A stretch of DNA of 46,355 bases, from positions 1-46,355 of the forward strand of contig JABDBW010000011.1 of the NCBI GenBank assembly GCA_013288485.1, given 5' to 3'. Origin of the DNA: Bacteroidota bacterium (GTDB taxonomy: Bacteria; Bacteroidota; Bacteroidia; Sphingobacteriales; Sphingobacteriaceae). The notes under the pieces are model-generated. The model worked only from the letters and a program-made list of their open reading frames with translations, was not told the DNA's origin and ran no database searches. A program made the translations under genes and the position numbers. Each line of letters starts with the position of its first letter. Within the stretch, counting starts at the first letter, position 1. Positions 16,748 through 25,359 of the stretch are shown piece after piece.

Positions 16748-17317
16748 TTACGTATATTTCAACATATCCCAAACCATATCATAGGCTTCATTAATTGTTT
16801 TTTCCTGTTCTCCGGAATCCAGCCCGGCAGATTTTAAATATTGGCAAACACCGTAAACCTGGCCGTTAAACAGGGCCGTAACCAATTCTTCCGGCTGCTG
16901 CCGAAGTAATTTCTTTTTGATGCCTTCACCTATCAACTGGGTATAAGGCATGGCCTGCTGTTTAAAAATATCCTTTGGTACTTTGGCCAGGTGCGGTGAA
17001 AAATTAAATTGCTGTATGTAGTAAAATTTCTCCGGGTTTTTGAGTGCCCAATAAACCGAATGAATAAAAATATTTTTGAACCTTGTTGTAATAAAACCTT
17101 CCGCTTGAGCAAATGAAAGTATATTATTTGCAAGTTCGCCCTTTATGCTGTTATAAAGCGCGACCATTAGCTCTTCCTTGGTTTTATAATGATAAAACAG
17201 CGTGCCATTGGCAACGCCGGCCTCCAGCGCTATTTTGCTGGTAGGTGTACCATGAAACCCGTCAGCCACGAATAAACGCAACGCGGTTGCTAATATTTGT
17301 TCTTTTTTATCCACCAC
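16748..17317 (-). CDS. TetR/AcrR family regulator
   Basis: 189 residues. The helix-turn-helix is at about 8-50 (ILATALRLFVADGFHGTPTS, then ALEAGVANGTLFYHYKTKEE). The C-terminal ligand-binding part is all-helical (ILSFAQAEGFITTRFKNIFI, then VYGVCQYLKSAG). It lies 72 bases downstream of mlaD in the same orientation and may be the last gene of the Mla-type operon and its regulator; TetR genes next to lipid transport genes often respond to fatty acids or lipids. No operator was identified. Ligand unknown. Confidence 0.88.
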   Translation of the reverse strand: MVDKKEQILATALRLFVADGFHGTPTSKIALEAGVANGTLFYHYKTKEELMVALYNSIKGELANNILSFAQAEGFITTRFKNIFIHSVYWALKNPEKFYYIQQFNFSPHLAKVPKDIFKQQAMPYTQLIGEGIKKKLLRQQPEELVTALFNGQVYGVCQYLKSAGLDSGEQEKTINEAYDMVWDMLKYT

Positions 17318-17389
17318 AGACCGATTAATCAGTCTATAAATGTATGTATAATTTACTTTTTATATCCTATTTTTTTTGAAATTTAGTTT

Positions 17390-18142
17390 TTATTGTTTTT
17401 TACCTGCCGATTCCTGGGACTTCTTTATAGAATCTTGTTTGGCTTTTTCGGCCCTCTTTTTCTTGTTAAAAAACCCTTTTAAAAATATATTATGCTGGGC
17501 GGCTGTCAGGTCCTCATTTAATGTAGTGGTAGTTTTATGCACGTTTTGCATAGTGGTTTTTGCCTGCGATACGGTGTTTTCCATATCCTTCGCCATTTTA
17601 TCATTATTTAACAAACGGCCAATACTTCCTTTACCGCTGTTTACTTTAGCTACAATTTGCGACAGGTTATCAATCAGGGTGCCTGTATTGTCTGTTATTT
17701 TGGTTAATTTTCCAATTATCTTATCAATATCTATTGGGTTAACAACGCTTAATTGATCACCCTCCTTTATCATTTCGTTGGTTGTGGCGCCCCCAGGCAT
17801 AATAACTATCAGTTTATCCCCCATTAATCCATCACTGCCAATATTCAGCCGCGCATCCTTTTTTATAAACTGTTTTACATTGTTTTTTACTGTTAAAATA
17901 ACCCTTACAGATGTATCATTTATAATATCGATGGCGCTAACCACGCCAACATTAATGCCCGCAAAACGCACATTATTACCTGTTTGTAAACCATTAACAG
18001 TTTTAAATACTCCGCTTATTTTAAATGTTGAGCTGAAAAGGTTTTTTTGATTGCCAATAAAGAAAATAGCTAATACCAATACCAGTAGCCCGGTAAAAGT
18101 AAATAAGCCTATTTTTATTTTTTGTCCCGGTGTTGTTTTCAT
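17390..18142 (-). CDS. mlaD: MlaD/MCE domain lipid-transport protein
   Basis: 250 residues. A single N-terminal membrane helix (about 8-30, GLFTFTGLLVLVLAIFFIG) is followed by an MCE domain (about 38-115) with VFKTVNGLQTGNNVRFAGIN, IKKDARLNIGSDGLMGDKLI and IMPGG. A coiled or amphipathic region follows to about 210, then a basic C-terminus (FFNKKKRAEKAKQDS). It is the periplasmic substrate-binding ring subunit of the retrograde phospholipid transporter that keeps the outer membrane asymmetric. Its start overlaps the end of mlaF by four bases. MlaB and MlaC genes are not in this window. Confidence 0.92.
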   Translation of the reverse strand: MKTTPGQKIKIGLFTFTGLLVLVLAIFFIGNQKNLFSSTFKISGVFKTVNGLQTGNNVRFAGINVGVVSAIDIINDTSVRVILTVKNNVKQFIKKDARLNIGSDGLMGDKLIVIMPGGATTNEMIKEGDQLSVVNPIDIDKIIGKLTKITDNTGTLIDNLSQIVAKVNSGKGSIGRLLNNDKMAKDMENTVSQAKTTMQNVHKTTTTLNEDLTAAQHNIFLKGFFNKKKRAEKAKQDSIKKSQESAGKKQ

Positions 18143-18930
18143 AATATATCTTTAAAAAATGATGCTGCAATTTTGTTGGATGATTGGTGAAGTTCATCAA
18201 ATGAGCCTTCGGCTATAAATTTACCATCATCCATTATCAACATGCGGTCAGCAGCAATTCTCGCACATTCCATGTCGTGTGTAATAATAATGGATGAGGT
18301 TTTATATTTTTTTTGAATTTCTAATATCAGGTGGCTGATCTCCCTTGACGTTATAGGATCAAGTCCCGTAGTAGGTTCATCATACAACATAATTTCGGGA
18401 TTTATTATTAACGTTCGCGCCAAACCCGCTCTTTTTCTCATACCGCCCGATAGGTCCGATGGGAGTTTATCTATAGCTTCAAGCAAGCCAACGCTTTCCA
18501 AAACATCTTCTACCCGCTTATCAATTTCCGTCTGGTCGTTTAGTCTTAACACCCTGGTTAAGGGAAATTCCAGGTTTTCGCGAATGGTCATCGAATCATA
18601 CAGCGCTCCGCTTTGAAACAAAAAGCCAAACTTCATCCTCAATTGTTTCAACTCATCATCCGACATTTGGGCCACCTCGTTGCCAAAGACTTTTAGCGAG
18701 CCCGCATCGGGCGTTAACAGCCCAACTATACATTGTATGGTCACTGATTTTCCTGTACCGGATTTTCCCAGGATCAGTACATTTTCACCCCGTTTCACTT
18801 CAAGGTTTATATCTCTTAAAACATCCTTTTTTCCAAATGATTTTTTTAAGCCTTTTATAGCTATTACCACTTCTTCCCCATTTCTGGCCTTTGGCATTTG
18901 TTCGATATCTGCTTTCACGTCGTCCATCAC
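18139..18930 (-). CDS. mlaF: MlaF-type ABC transporter ATP-binding protein
   Basis: 263 residues. Walker A GKSGTGKS at 55-62, Q-loop LFQSGALYDSMTI, signature LSGGMRKRAGLARTLI, Walker B IMLYDEPTTGLDP and H-switch IIITHDM are all intact. The SGGMRKR signature and TGLDPITS sequence are typical of MlaF (YrbF)-like ATPases. It drives phospholipid movement with MlaE and MlaD. The gene starts 3 bases after the mlaE stop and overlaps mlaD by four bases, so the three are one transcription and translation unit. Confidence 0.94.
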   Translation of the reverse strand: MMDDVKADIEQMPKARNGEEVVIAIKGLKKSFGKKDVLRDINLEVKRGENVLILGKSGTGKSVTIQCIVGLLTPDAGSLKVFGNEVAQMSDDELKQLRMKFGFLFQSGALYDSMTIRENLEFPLTRVLRLNDQTEIDKRVEDVLESVGLLEAIDKLPSDLSGGMRKRAGLARTLIINPEIMLYDEPTTGLDPITSREISHLILEIQKKYKTSSIIITHDMECARIAADRMLIMDDGKFIAEGSFDELHQSSNKIAASFFKDIL

Positions 18931-18933
18931 TTA

Positions 18934-19710
18934 TTAATAAAATAATAAACTCGTGACCTGAACGGCAATAGCGTCAATAACAAATATCCACAGGGATGCT
19001 GTTACCACGGCCGAATTGGCGGCTATGCCTACACTTTCTGTCCCTTTATTAGAATGAAAGCCTTTATAGCAGCCGATGAAACCTATAGCAAAACCGAAAA
19101 ATATGGTTTTAACAAACGCAGGGAAAAGATCGGAGAAACCAAGCGACGCTATTACTTTATGAAAATATAATTGAAAACTTATACTGTCCCTTAAGTTTAT
19201 TGCCAGGAAACCGGCAAAAAGGCCAATAACATCGCCAATAAGCGATAACAAAGGTACCATTACCGTTGTCGCCAGGATACGTGTAACGGCCAGGTATTGC
19301 ACAGCGTTGGCGCCTGATACCTCCATAGCATCTAATTGCTCGGTTACCTTCATGCTGCCCAGTTCGGCGCCAATACTCGAAGCAATTTTACCCGCGCAAA
19401 TTAAGGCGATAATAACAGGCCCCAATTCGCGTACAAATGAAATAGAAAGCGATTGAGGCATCATGCTCACCGCGCCAAACGTAACCAGGGTTGGCCGTAA
19501 TTGAACAATTAAAACCACGCCCATTATAAAAGAGGTTACGCCCACCAGCATAATAGAGCGGTAGCCTATTTCGTAACACTGCCTAATGAATTCGCCCCAT
19601 TCAAAACCACCGGAAAAAATGTTCCTGAAGAATTTAAAGAAAAATGCAACTTGGTCGCCAATGTCTTCCAGCCATTTTTTCCAGCCGGGAATGGTTATTT
19701 CTTCTGCCAT
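18934..19710 (-). CDS. mlaE: MlaE-type ABC transporter permease
   Basis: 258 residues with about five membrane helices. Conserved segments of the MlaE/DUF140 family are present: SFVRELGPVIIALICAGKIA, SIGAELGSMKVTEQLDAMEV, LAVTRILATTVMVPLLS, and a C-terminal GCYKGFHSNKGTESVGIAAN. It forms the inner-membrane channel part of the Mla complex. It is the first gene of the operon and the downstream genes are tightly spaced. No convincing -7/-33 pair was found before it. Confidence 0.94.
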   Translation of the reverse strand: MAEEITIPGWKKWLEDIGDQVAFFFKFFRNIFSGGFEWGEFIRQCYEIGYRSIMLVGVTSFIMGVVLIVQLRPTLVTFGAVSMMPQSLSISFVRELGPVIIALICAGKIASSIGAELGSMKVTEQLDAMEVSGANAVQYLAVTRILATTVMVPLLSLIGDVIGLFAGFLAINLRDSISFQLYFHKVIASLGFSDLFPAFVKTIFFGFAIGFIGCYKGFHSNKGTESVGIAANSAVVTASLWIFVIDAIAVQVTSLLFY

Positions 19711-19786
19711 AGTTATCGTATTTATTGCAACGGCTATTAAACCGTTTGCTTAGACATTCAATAAACAGATAAAAGGCAGGAGGTGT

Positions 19787-20497
19787 TTAAAGCATCGGCA
19801 CATCAATTATAAGGAGCCGTGTGTTTGCCTGCGTATCAATAGTTATTGAACTGGTATCATAAACACCTAAAGCGTCCCTTTTGTTTAATATATTATCGCC
19901 TGTCTTTACAACTCCCTCTAAAACAAACAGGTACGCGCCATTTCCAGGGTTCTTTATTTCGTAGTTAATGGTTTTTCCGGCCTCAAATTCACCGATGGAA
20001 AATGTAGCATCCTGGTTTATCCATAAGGCGCCGGTTGTCTTATCGCCCGATACCAGGGTTGTTAATTCATTTAGCTTAAAGCTATCGGTAAAATTTCTCT
20101 GATCATATCTTGGCTCAATATTTCTATGTTTAGGAAACAGCCATATTTGCAGCGCATTAACAGCTTCCGTAGCAGAATGATTGTACTCAGAATGTTCGAT
20201 ACCCGTACCTGCCGACATTACCTGTACCTCGCCTGCAGTAATTACACCGGCATTACCCATGCTGTCCTTATGTTCTACTGCGCCTTTTAAAGGAATCGTT
20301 ATAATTTCCATATTATCATGCGGGTGGGTGCCAAAGCCGGTACCTCCGGCTATTATATCATCGTTTAACACACGCAATGCGCCAAAATGAACCTTTTTTG
20401 GGTCATAATAATTGGCAAAGCTAAATGAGAAATTTGCCTTTAACCATCCGTGGTCGCTTGTTCCCCGCTCATTGGCGGGATAAAATATACTTTTCAT
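19787..20497 (-). CDS. Pirin family protein (possible quercetin 2,3-dioxygenase)
   Basis: 236 residues. The N-terminal cupin carries the metal ligands expected of pirin/YhhW: His58 and His60 (GTHPHDNMEIITI), His102 and Glu104 (GIEHSEYNH). The segments FANYYDPKKVHFGALRVLND and VLEGVV are family-typical. Pirins of this group bind iron and some oxidise quercetin; the physiological substrate in Bacteroidota is unknown. It lies just upstream of mlaE but 76 bases separate them and a functional link is not implied. Length and ligands are normal. Confidence 0.9.
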   Translation of the reverse strand: MKSIFYPANERGTSDHGWLKANFSFSFANYYDPKKVHFGALRVLNDDIIAGGTGFGTHPHDNMEIITIPLKGAVEHKDSMGNAGVITAGEVQVMSAGTGIEHSEYNHSATEAVNALQIWLFPKHRNIEPRYDQRNFTDSFKLNELTTLVSGDKTTGALWINQDATFSIGEFEAGKTINYEIKNPGNGAYLFVLEGVVKTGDNILNKRDALGVYDTSSITIDTQANTRLLIIDVPML

Positions 20498-20553
20498 GTT
20501 GCTAAATTTATATGTTTAAACACGCAATATTCATTCCAATAATTTTTTTATCG

Positions 20554-20561
20554 TATTTTTG
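20554..20561 (+). promoter_or_regulatory. Candidate -7 box TATTTTTG
   Basis: TATTTTTG fits the Bacteroidota TAnnTTTG consensus and lies 20 bases before the ATG of the NAD(P)-binding protein gene. A matching TTTG about 20 bases upstream was not found. Confidence 0.5.
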
Positions 20562-20581
20562 CGAGCCCCTAACCTTATAAA

Positions 20582-21238
20582 ATGACAAAGAAAGCAATAA
20601 TAGTAGGGGCAAGCGGACTAATTGGCAGCAAATTATTAAATATTATTTTTGATAATGACGGCTATAGTCAAATTTTACTTGTTTCCCGAAAAAAGACAAG
20701 GATATTAGATAACAGGGTGACGCAATTAGTAATAGACTTTGAGCAACTGAACGAACATGCGGAGGAAATAACAGGAGATGTATTATTTTGCTGTTTGGGT
20801 ACAACAAAAAGCGAAACCCCCGACCGGTGGCAATACAGAAAAATAGAACATGATTACCCTGTTAAATTGGCAGAAATAACTTTGAAAAACAAAATTGAAC
20901 AGTTTCACCTGGTATCATCTGTTGGTGCCAATACGAAATCGTCTAATTTTTATCTGAAAATAAAGGGCGAAACAGAAGCTGACGTTAAAAAAACAGGTTT
21001 AAAGGGCCTGCATATCTACCAGGCGTCGCTGTTAACCGGCCCCAGAAAGATATCCAGAAAAATGGAGAAGCTGGCTATTGCCATAATGAAGGTTTTTAAC
21101 CCGCTCCTGTTTGGAGGGCTGAAAAAATACCGCAGCATCCCGGCCAAAACGGTGGCTATGGCCATGTTTAAACAATCACTTAAAAACGAACCGGGTATGT
21201 TTACTTATACATCCGATAAAATAAAAAAATTAGCGTGA
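20582..21238 (+). CDS. NAD(P)-binding Rossmann-fold protein (TIP30/atypical SDR-like)
   Basis: 218 residues. The dinucleotide motif GASGLIG is at 8-14 and is followed by a typical second strand LLVSRK. FCCLGTTKSE and FHLVSSVGANTKSSNFYLKI, then KGETEADVK, match atypical short-chain dehydrogenases of the TIP30/HTATIP2 type, with the active-site-like YLKIK. The reaction is unknown. Its stop codon overlaps the GTG start of the ABC-F gene by four bases (GTGA), so the two genes are coupled. Confidence in the fold is high and in any function low. Confidence 0.82.
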   Translation: MTKKAIIVGASGLIGSKLLNIIFDNDGYSQILLVSRKKTRILDNRVTQLVIDFEQLNEHAEEITGDVLFCCLGTTKSETPDRWQYRKIEHDYPVKLAEITLKNKIEQFHLVSSVGANTKSSNFYLKIKGETEADVKKTGLKGLHIYQASLLTGPRKISRKMEKLAIAIMKVFNPLLFGGLKKYRSIPAKTVAMAMFKQSLKNEPGMFTYTSDKIKKLA

Positions 21239-23100
21239 GCACTTATATATCTGCAGAAAACCTGGGCCATTCTTTTCATGACCACTGGCTGTTTAAAAAC
21301 TTAACCATCGGCATTAACCGCGGGCGCCGCGTGGCGCTTGTGGGTATTAATGGCGCTGGTAAGTCGACACTTTTAAAACTGCTGGCGGGCGTATTGCAGC
21401 CAACGGAAGGAAAAGTTGTGCAAACCCGCGATCTGCGCCTGGGTTACCTGGAACAGGACCCGGGGTTTAAAAATTCGGTTACCATAAGCGATTATATTTT
21501 CCACGCGGATGACGCACAGCAACAGGCGATCAGGAAATATGAGGAACTGCTTGAAAATGAGCCAGATAATGTGCGTGCCATTGAGTTGGTAATGGAAGAA
21601 TTAAGTGAGGTTGATGCCTGGGAGTACGAATATAAAATAAAAACCATTTTAGGACGGTTGGATATACATCATTTAAATCAACCTATTGATACCCTTTCGG
21701 GCGGGCAAAGGAAACGGCTCGCATTGGCAAAATTGCTTATTGAGGACCCCGACCTTTATATTTTGGATGAGCCAACCAATCACCTGGATATTGATACCAT
21801 TGAATGGTTAGAAAAACTGCTCACTGACGGTTCAAAAACCATATTAATGGTTACGCACGACCGGTATTTTCTTGATAATGTTTGTAATGAAATACTAGAG
21901 ATAGACAAGGGGAAAATAATTCCTTACGTTGGTAATTATGGTTATTACCTAGAGCGTAAGGCTGAACGCGAAGCTTCGGATGAAGCCTCTTTTCAAAAAA
22001 ACTCCAACCTTTTACGCAAAGAACTGGAATGGATGCGCCGGCAGCCACAGGCGCGCGGAACCAAATCGAAAGCAAGAATTGACGCTTATTACGAATTGGA
22101 TGCCAAAACAAAAAATGGCGGCCCCAGGCAAAATGTTGAATTAACGGTTAAAACAGCACGCCAGGGCAATAAGATCATGGAAATACAGGATATAAGCAAG
22201 GGCTTTAACGGCCAAACCTATATCGACCATTTTAACTATGTGTTTAAAAAAGGTGACCGTATTGGATTGGCCGGGAAGAATGGCAGCGGCAAATCGACCC
22301 TGTTAAATATGATAACCGGGGGCTTAACGCCCGATACTGGTTATATTGAAAAAGGCGAAACCACTGTTTTGGGCTATTTCCATCAATCGGGCATTGTGTT
22401 TAAAGATGATGAGCGCGTAATTGATGTGGTTAAAAACGTAGCGGAATTTATCACTATGGCCGATGGCAAGCTCATATCTGCTTCGGCATTACTTACGTTA
22501 TTCCTTTTTCCACCAGCCAAACAGTACGGATTTATAGCTAAACTAAGCGGCGGCGAGAAAAAACGGCTTCAGTTAATGAGCATCCTGATCAAAAACCCTA
22601 ATTTTCTGATACTGGATGAGCCAACAAACGACCTGGATATTGATACCCTAAACGTACTGGAGGAGTTTTTAACCAACTATGCCGGTGTGCTGATGATCGT
22701 ATCGCACGACAGATATTTGCTGGATAAGCTAACCGAACAGCTTTTTATTGTGGAAGAAAAAGGGCATGTTCGCATATATAACGGCAATTATTCTTCGTAC
22801 AGGTTGGAGCAGGAAGATCAGAAGCAGCAAAACAGGCAGGATAAGGCGGCGGGTATTGCGCCCTCAGCCAATACCGTTCCTAAAAGCAAACTGAGTTTTA
22901 AGCAGCAAAAAGAAATAAGCGCGCTTGAAAATGATATAACAATACTCGAAGAGCAGTTAAAAGAATTAAACAAAAAGCTAAATTCGGGTATAGATAATAG
23001 CGCTATTGTAGAAACGGCAAAGAAAATAGCCGATATGAGTGGCGTGCTCGATGAAAAAAGCATGCGGTGGCTGGAGTTAACGGAATTGAAGGAAGCATGA
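21235..23100 (+). CDS. ABC-F family ATPase (Uup-like)
   Basis: 621 residues with a GTG start overlapping the upstream stop. Two ABC modules are present: first Walker A GINGAGKST and signature LSGGQRKRLALAKLL with YILDEPTNHLD; second Walker A GKNGSGKST and signature LSGGEKKRLQLMSIL with LILDEPTNDLD. A linker between them carries LEWMRRQPQARGTKSKAR, typical of Uup-like ABC-F. The C-terminal 90 residues form a coiled-coil tower domain (LENDITILEEQLKELNKKLN). There are no membrane helices, so it acts on ribosomes or nucleic acid structures, not as a transporter. The role in ribosome recovery or transposon excision is family knowledge, not seen here. Confidence 0.93.
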   Translation: MSTYISAENLGHSFHDHWLFKNLTIGINRGRRVALVGINGAGKSTLLKLLAGVLQPTEGKVVQTRDLRLGYLEQDPGFKNSVTISDYIFHADDAQQQAIRKYEELLENEPDNVRAIELVMEELSEVDAWEYEYKIKTILGRLDIHHLNQPIDTLSGGQRKRLALAKLLIEDPDLYILDEPTNHLDIDTIEWLEKLLTDGSKTILMVTHDRYFLDNVCNEILEIDKGKIIPYVGNYGYYLERKAEREASDEASFQKNSNLLRKELEWMRRQPQARGTKSKARIDAYYELDAKTKNGGPRQNVELTVKTARQGNKIMEIQDISKGFNGQTYIDHFNYVFKKGDRIGLAGKNGSGKSTLLNMITGGLTPDTGYIEKGETTVLGYFHQSGIVFKDDERVIDVVKNVAEFITMADGKLISASALLTLFLFPPAKQYGFIAKLSGGEKKRLQLMSILIKNPNFLILDEPTNDLDIDTLNVLEEFLTNYAGVLMIVSHDRYLLDKLTEQLFIVEEKGHVRIYNGNYSSYRLEQEDQKQQNRQDKAAGIAPSANTVPKSKLSFKQQKEISALENDITILEEQLKELNKKLNSGIDNSAIVETAKKIADMSGVLDEKSMRWLELTELKEA

Positions 23101-23345
23101 AATTAGCGGACATTTTAGGCTCGCTAGGCGTAATTATATTACTAATAGCGTTTTCATTAAATTTATATAAAAAAATATCAGCGGATAGCCGGGCCTATTG
23201 CCTGTTAAATTTTGTGGGCGCTGCCATTTGCGGCATTTCGTCCTACCTGATCGCCTTTTATCCTTTTGTGGTATTAGAAAGCATTTGGGCCTGTTTTGCG
23301 TTGGTATCGTTTTTCAATGTTCCACGTGGAACATCGGGAAAATGA
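23097..23345 (+). CDS. Small two/three-helix membrane protein (CBU_0592-like)
   Basis: 82 residues from the ATG at 23097, which overlaps the ABC-F stop (ATGA). Helices are at about 7-22 (GSLGVIILLIAFSLNL) and 37-72 (CLLNFVGAAICGISSYLIAF, then VVLESIWACFALVSF). The pattern matches the small CBU_0592-type membrane family with no known function. The last residues (NVPRGTSGK) are encoded by the first parS-like palindrome, so the C-terminus is partly dictated by that site. Translationally coupled to the ABC-F gene. Confidence 0.85.
   Translation: MKLADILGSLGVIILLIAFSLNLYKKISADSRAYCLLNFVGAAICGISSYLIAFYPFVVLESIWACFALVSFFNVPRGTSGK
23318..23333. promoter_or_regulatory. parS-like palindrome 1
   Basis: TGTTCCACGTGGAACA is a perfect 16-bp palindrome (18 with flanking A/T), two symmetric changes from the common parS consensus TGTTTCACGTGAAACA. 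It lies inside the coding end of the small membrane protein gene. ParB would be expected to bind it; parA/parB are not in the window. Confidence 0.75.
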
Positions 23346-23357
23346 ATAAATATTTAA

Positions 23358-23373
23358 TGTTCCACGTGGAACA
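23358..23373. promoter_or_regulatory. parS-like palindrome 2
   Basis: An exact second copy of the same 16-bp palindrome, 40 bp from the first (centre to centre), immediately before the mnmG ribosome binding site. Its flanking bases (AT before, AT after) are also conserved with copy 1. Confidence 0.75.
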
Positions 23374-23374
23374 T

Positions 23375-23379
23375 GGAGG
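23375..23379 (+). promoter_or_regulatory. Shine-Dalgarno GGAGG that fixes the mnmG start
   Basis: GGAGG is followed five bases later by the ATG at 23385, an ideal spacing and a rarity in this window. It excludes the in-frame ATG at 23373, which lies upstream of the site. Confidence 0.7.
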
Positions 23380-23384
23380 TTGTG

Positions 23385-25247
23385 ATGTTTAAGAAATATG
23401 ATGTAATTGTAGTGGGTGCCGGCCATGCCGGGTGCGAAGCAGCAGCGGCGGCGGCCAACCTGGGCTCGTCTGTTTTGCTGGTTACCATGAACATGGGCAC
23501 TATCGCGCAAATGAGCTGCAACCCGGCAATGGGTGGCGTGGCCAAAGGGCAGATTGTGCGTGAAATTGATGCAATGGGCGGTTATTCGGGTATAATTACC
23601 GACAAAACCTCGCTTCAGTTCAGGATGCTGAACCTGTCGAAAGGACCGGCGATGTGGAGCCCTCGTGCCCAAAGCGACCGTATGCGCTTTGCCGAAGAAT
23701 GGCGCCTCGCATTAGAACGCACACCAAATGTTGACTTTTGGCAGGACACCGTTACTTCCCTACTGGTGGGCAACAATACCATTAAGGGGATTCGCACCTC
23801 ACTGGGAATAGAAATTGAAGCCAACGCAGTAGTATTAACCAACGGAACCTTTTTAAATGGCATTATACATATTGGAGAAAAAAAATTCGGCGGCGGCCGT
23901 ACAGCCGAAAAAGCGGCTACCGGCTTAACCGAACAATTAGTAACCCTGGGTTTTGATTCGGGACGAATGAAAACGGGCACCCCGCCGCGCGTGGATGGAC
24001 GAAGCCTGAACTATACATTAATGGAAGAGCAGTGGGGGGATGAAGAACGGGGGAGGTTTTCGTACACAGAAGTAGAGCAAATAAAAGAACAGCTCTGCTG
24101 CTGGATAACCTATACCAATACCAATGTTCATGAAACTCTGAAAGAAGGCTTTGAAAAATCGCCTATGTTTACCGGACGCATTAAGGGTTTGGGGCCGAGG
24201 TATTGCCCTTCAATAGAAGATAAGATCAACCGTTTTGCCGAGCGCGACCGTCACCAGATATTTGTAGAGCCCGAAGGTCTAAATACGGTAGAAATATACG
24301 TAAACGGGTTTTCAACCTCTTTGCCCGAGGATGTACAATATAAGGCATTAACACAAATACCAGGTTTTGAGAACGCAAAGATGTTCCGTCCCGGTTATGC
24401 GATAGAATACGATTACTTTCCGCCCACACAGCTTGGTCTTACCTTAGAAACCAAATTAGTAAGCAACCTTTACTTCGCAGGCCAAATAAACGGCACTACC
24501 GGTTACGAAGAAGCTGCATCGCAAGGCTTTATAGCGGGCATTAACGCGCATCAGAAATTAAATGATAAGCACGAACTGATCATGAAGCGGGCGGAATCAT
24601 ACATCGGCGTATTGATAGATGACCTGGTTACCAAAGGGACGGAAGAACCCTACCGCATGTTCACCTCTCGTGCCGAGCACCGGTTGTTGCTGCGACAGGA
24701 CAACGCGGATATCCGGTTAAGCCCTATAGGCAATGAGTTGGGATTGATCAGCGACGAACGTTTGGATAAGGTGAAACAAAAAATAAAAAACTCTGATGAT
24801 ATTGTTGCTTATACCCGGGCAAAATCCATCGCCCAGGAAAGTGTGAATACTTTATTAGAAAAGCTGAATACCAGTGCCGTTTCGCAAACCACCAAACTGT
24901 TTAATTTATTGAGCCGCCCCCAGGTTTCAATAAACGATCTGCAACTGGTTGACGCGGACCTGAAAAATTATTTAGCGGGCTATGACAAGGAAACTATTGA
25001 GCAGGCTGAAATAAAAATCAAATATGAGAGTTATTTTGAAAAGGAAATGGATATTGTTGGCCGGATGAAAAAAATGGAGGACAAAGAAATTAACCCCGAT
25101 TTTAATTATCAGCAAATGCAATCGTTGTCGAAAGAAGCACGCGAAAAATTGATGAAGATAAAACCACGCACTTTAGGCCAGGCTTCCCGCATTTCGGGGG
25201 TTTCGCCTTCTGACATATCGGTTATCATGGTGCATTTATCCAAATAG
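23385..25247 (+). CDS. mnmG: MnmG (GidA) tRNA uridine-5-carboxymethylaminomethyl modification enzyme
   Basis: 620 residues from 23385 ([20 protein letters not shown]). The FAD-binding [10 protein letters not shown] at the N-terminus, [90 protein letters not shown] and [17 protein letters not shown] are all family signatures in order. With MnmE it modifies U34 of several tRNAs. The C-terminal helical domain ([20 protein letters not shown], then ARISG-like [20 protein letters not shown]) is complete. It is preceded by two parS-like palindromes; mnmG is a common chromosomal neighbour of replication origin and partition loci. Confidence 0.97.
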   Translation: MFKKYDVIVVGAGHAGCEAAAAAANLGSSVLLVTMNMGTIAQMSCNPAMGGVAKGQIVREIDAMGGYSGIITDKTSLQFRMLNLSKGPAMWSPRAQSDRMRFAEEWRLALERTPNVDFWQDTVTSLLVGNNTIKGIRTSLGIEIEANAVVLTNGTFLNGIIHIGEKKFGGGRTAEKAATGLTEQLVTLGFDSGRMKTGTPPRVDGRSLNYTLMEEQWGDEERGRFSYTEVEQIKEQLCCWITYTNTNVHETLKEGFEKSPMFTGRIKGLGPRYCPSIEDKINRFAERDRHQIFVEPEGLNTVEIYVNGFSTSLPEDVQYKALTQIPGFENAKMFRPGYAIEYDYFPPTQLGLTLETKLVSNLYFAGQINGTTGYEEAASQGFIAGINAHQKLNDKHELIMKRAESYIGVLIDDLVTKGTEEPYRMFTSRAEHRLLLRQDNADIRLSPIGNELGLISDERLDKVKQKIKNSDDIVAYTRAKSIAQESVNTLLEKLNTSAVSQTTKLFNLLSRPQVSINDLQLVDADLKNYLAGYDKETIEQAEIKIKYESYFEKEMDIVGRMKKMEDKEINPDFNYQQMQSLSKEAREKLMKIKPRTLGQASRISGVSPSDISVIMVHLSK

Positions 25248-25359
25248 CCTGTAAATTATTGTAAATCAGGTGTTTATAAAATATTAATTTTAAGCCATTA
25301 TTTTTAAATCAGAATGATAATCTTCATAAAAAACAAAAAATCGCTTATTTCGCCTAAAA

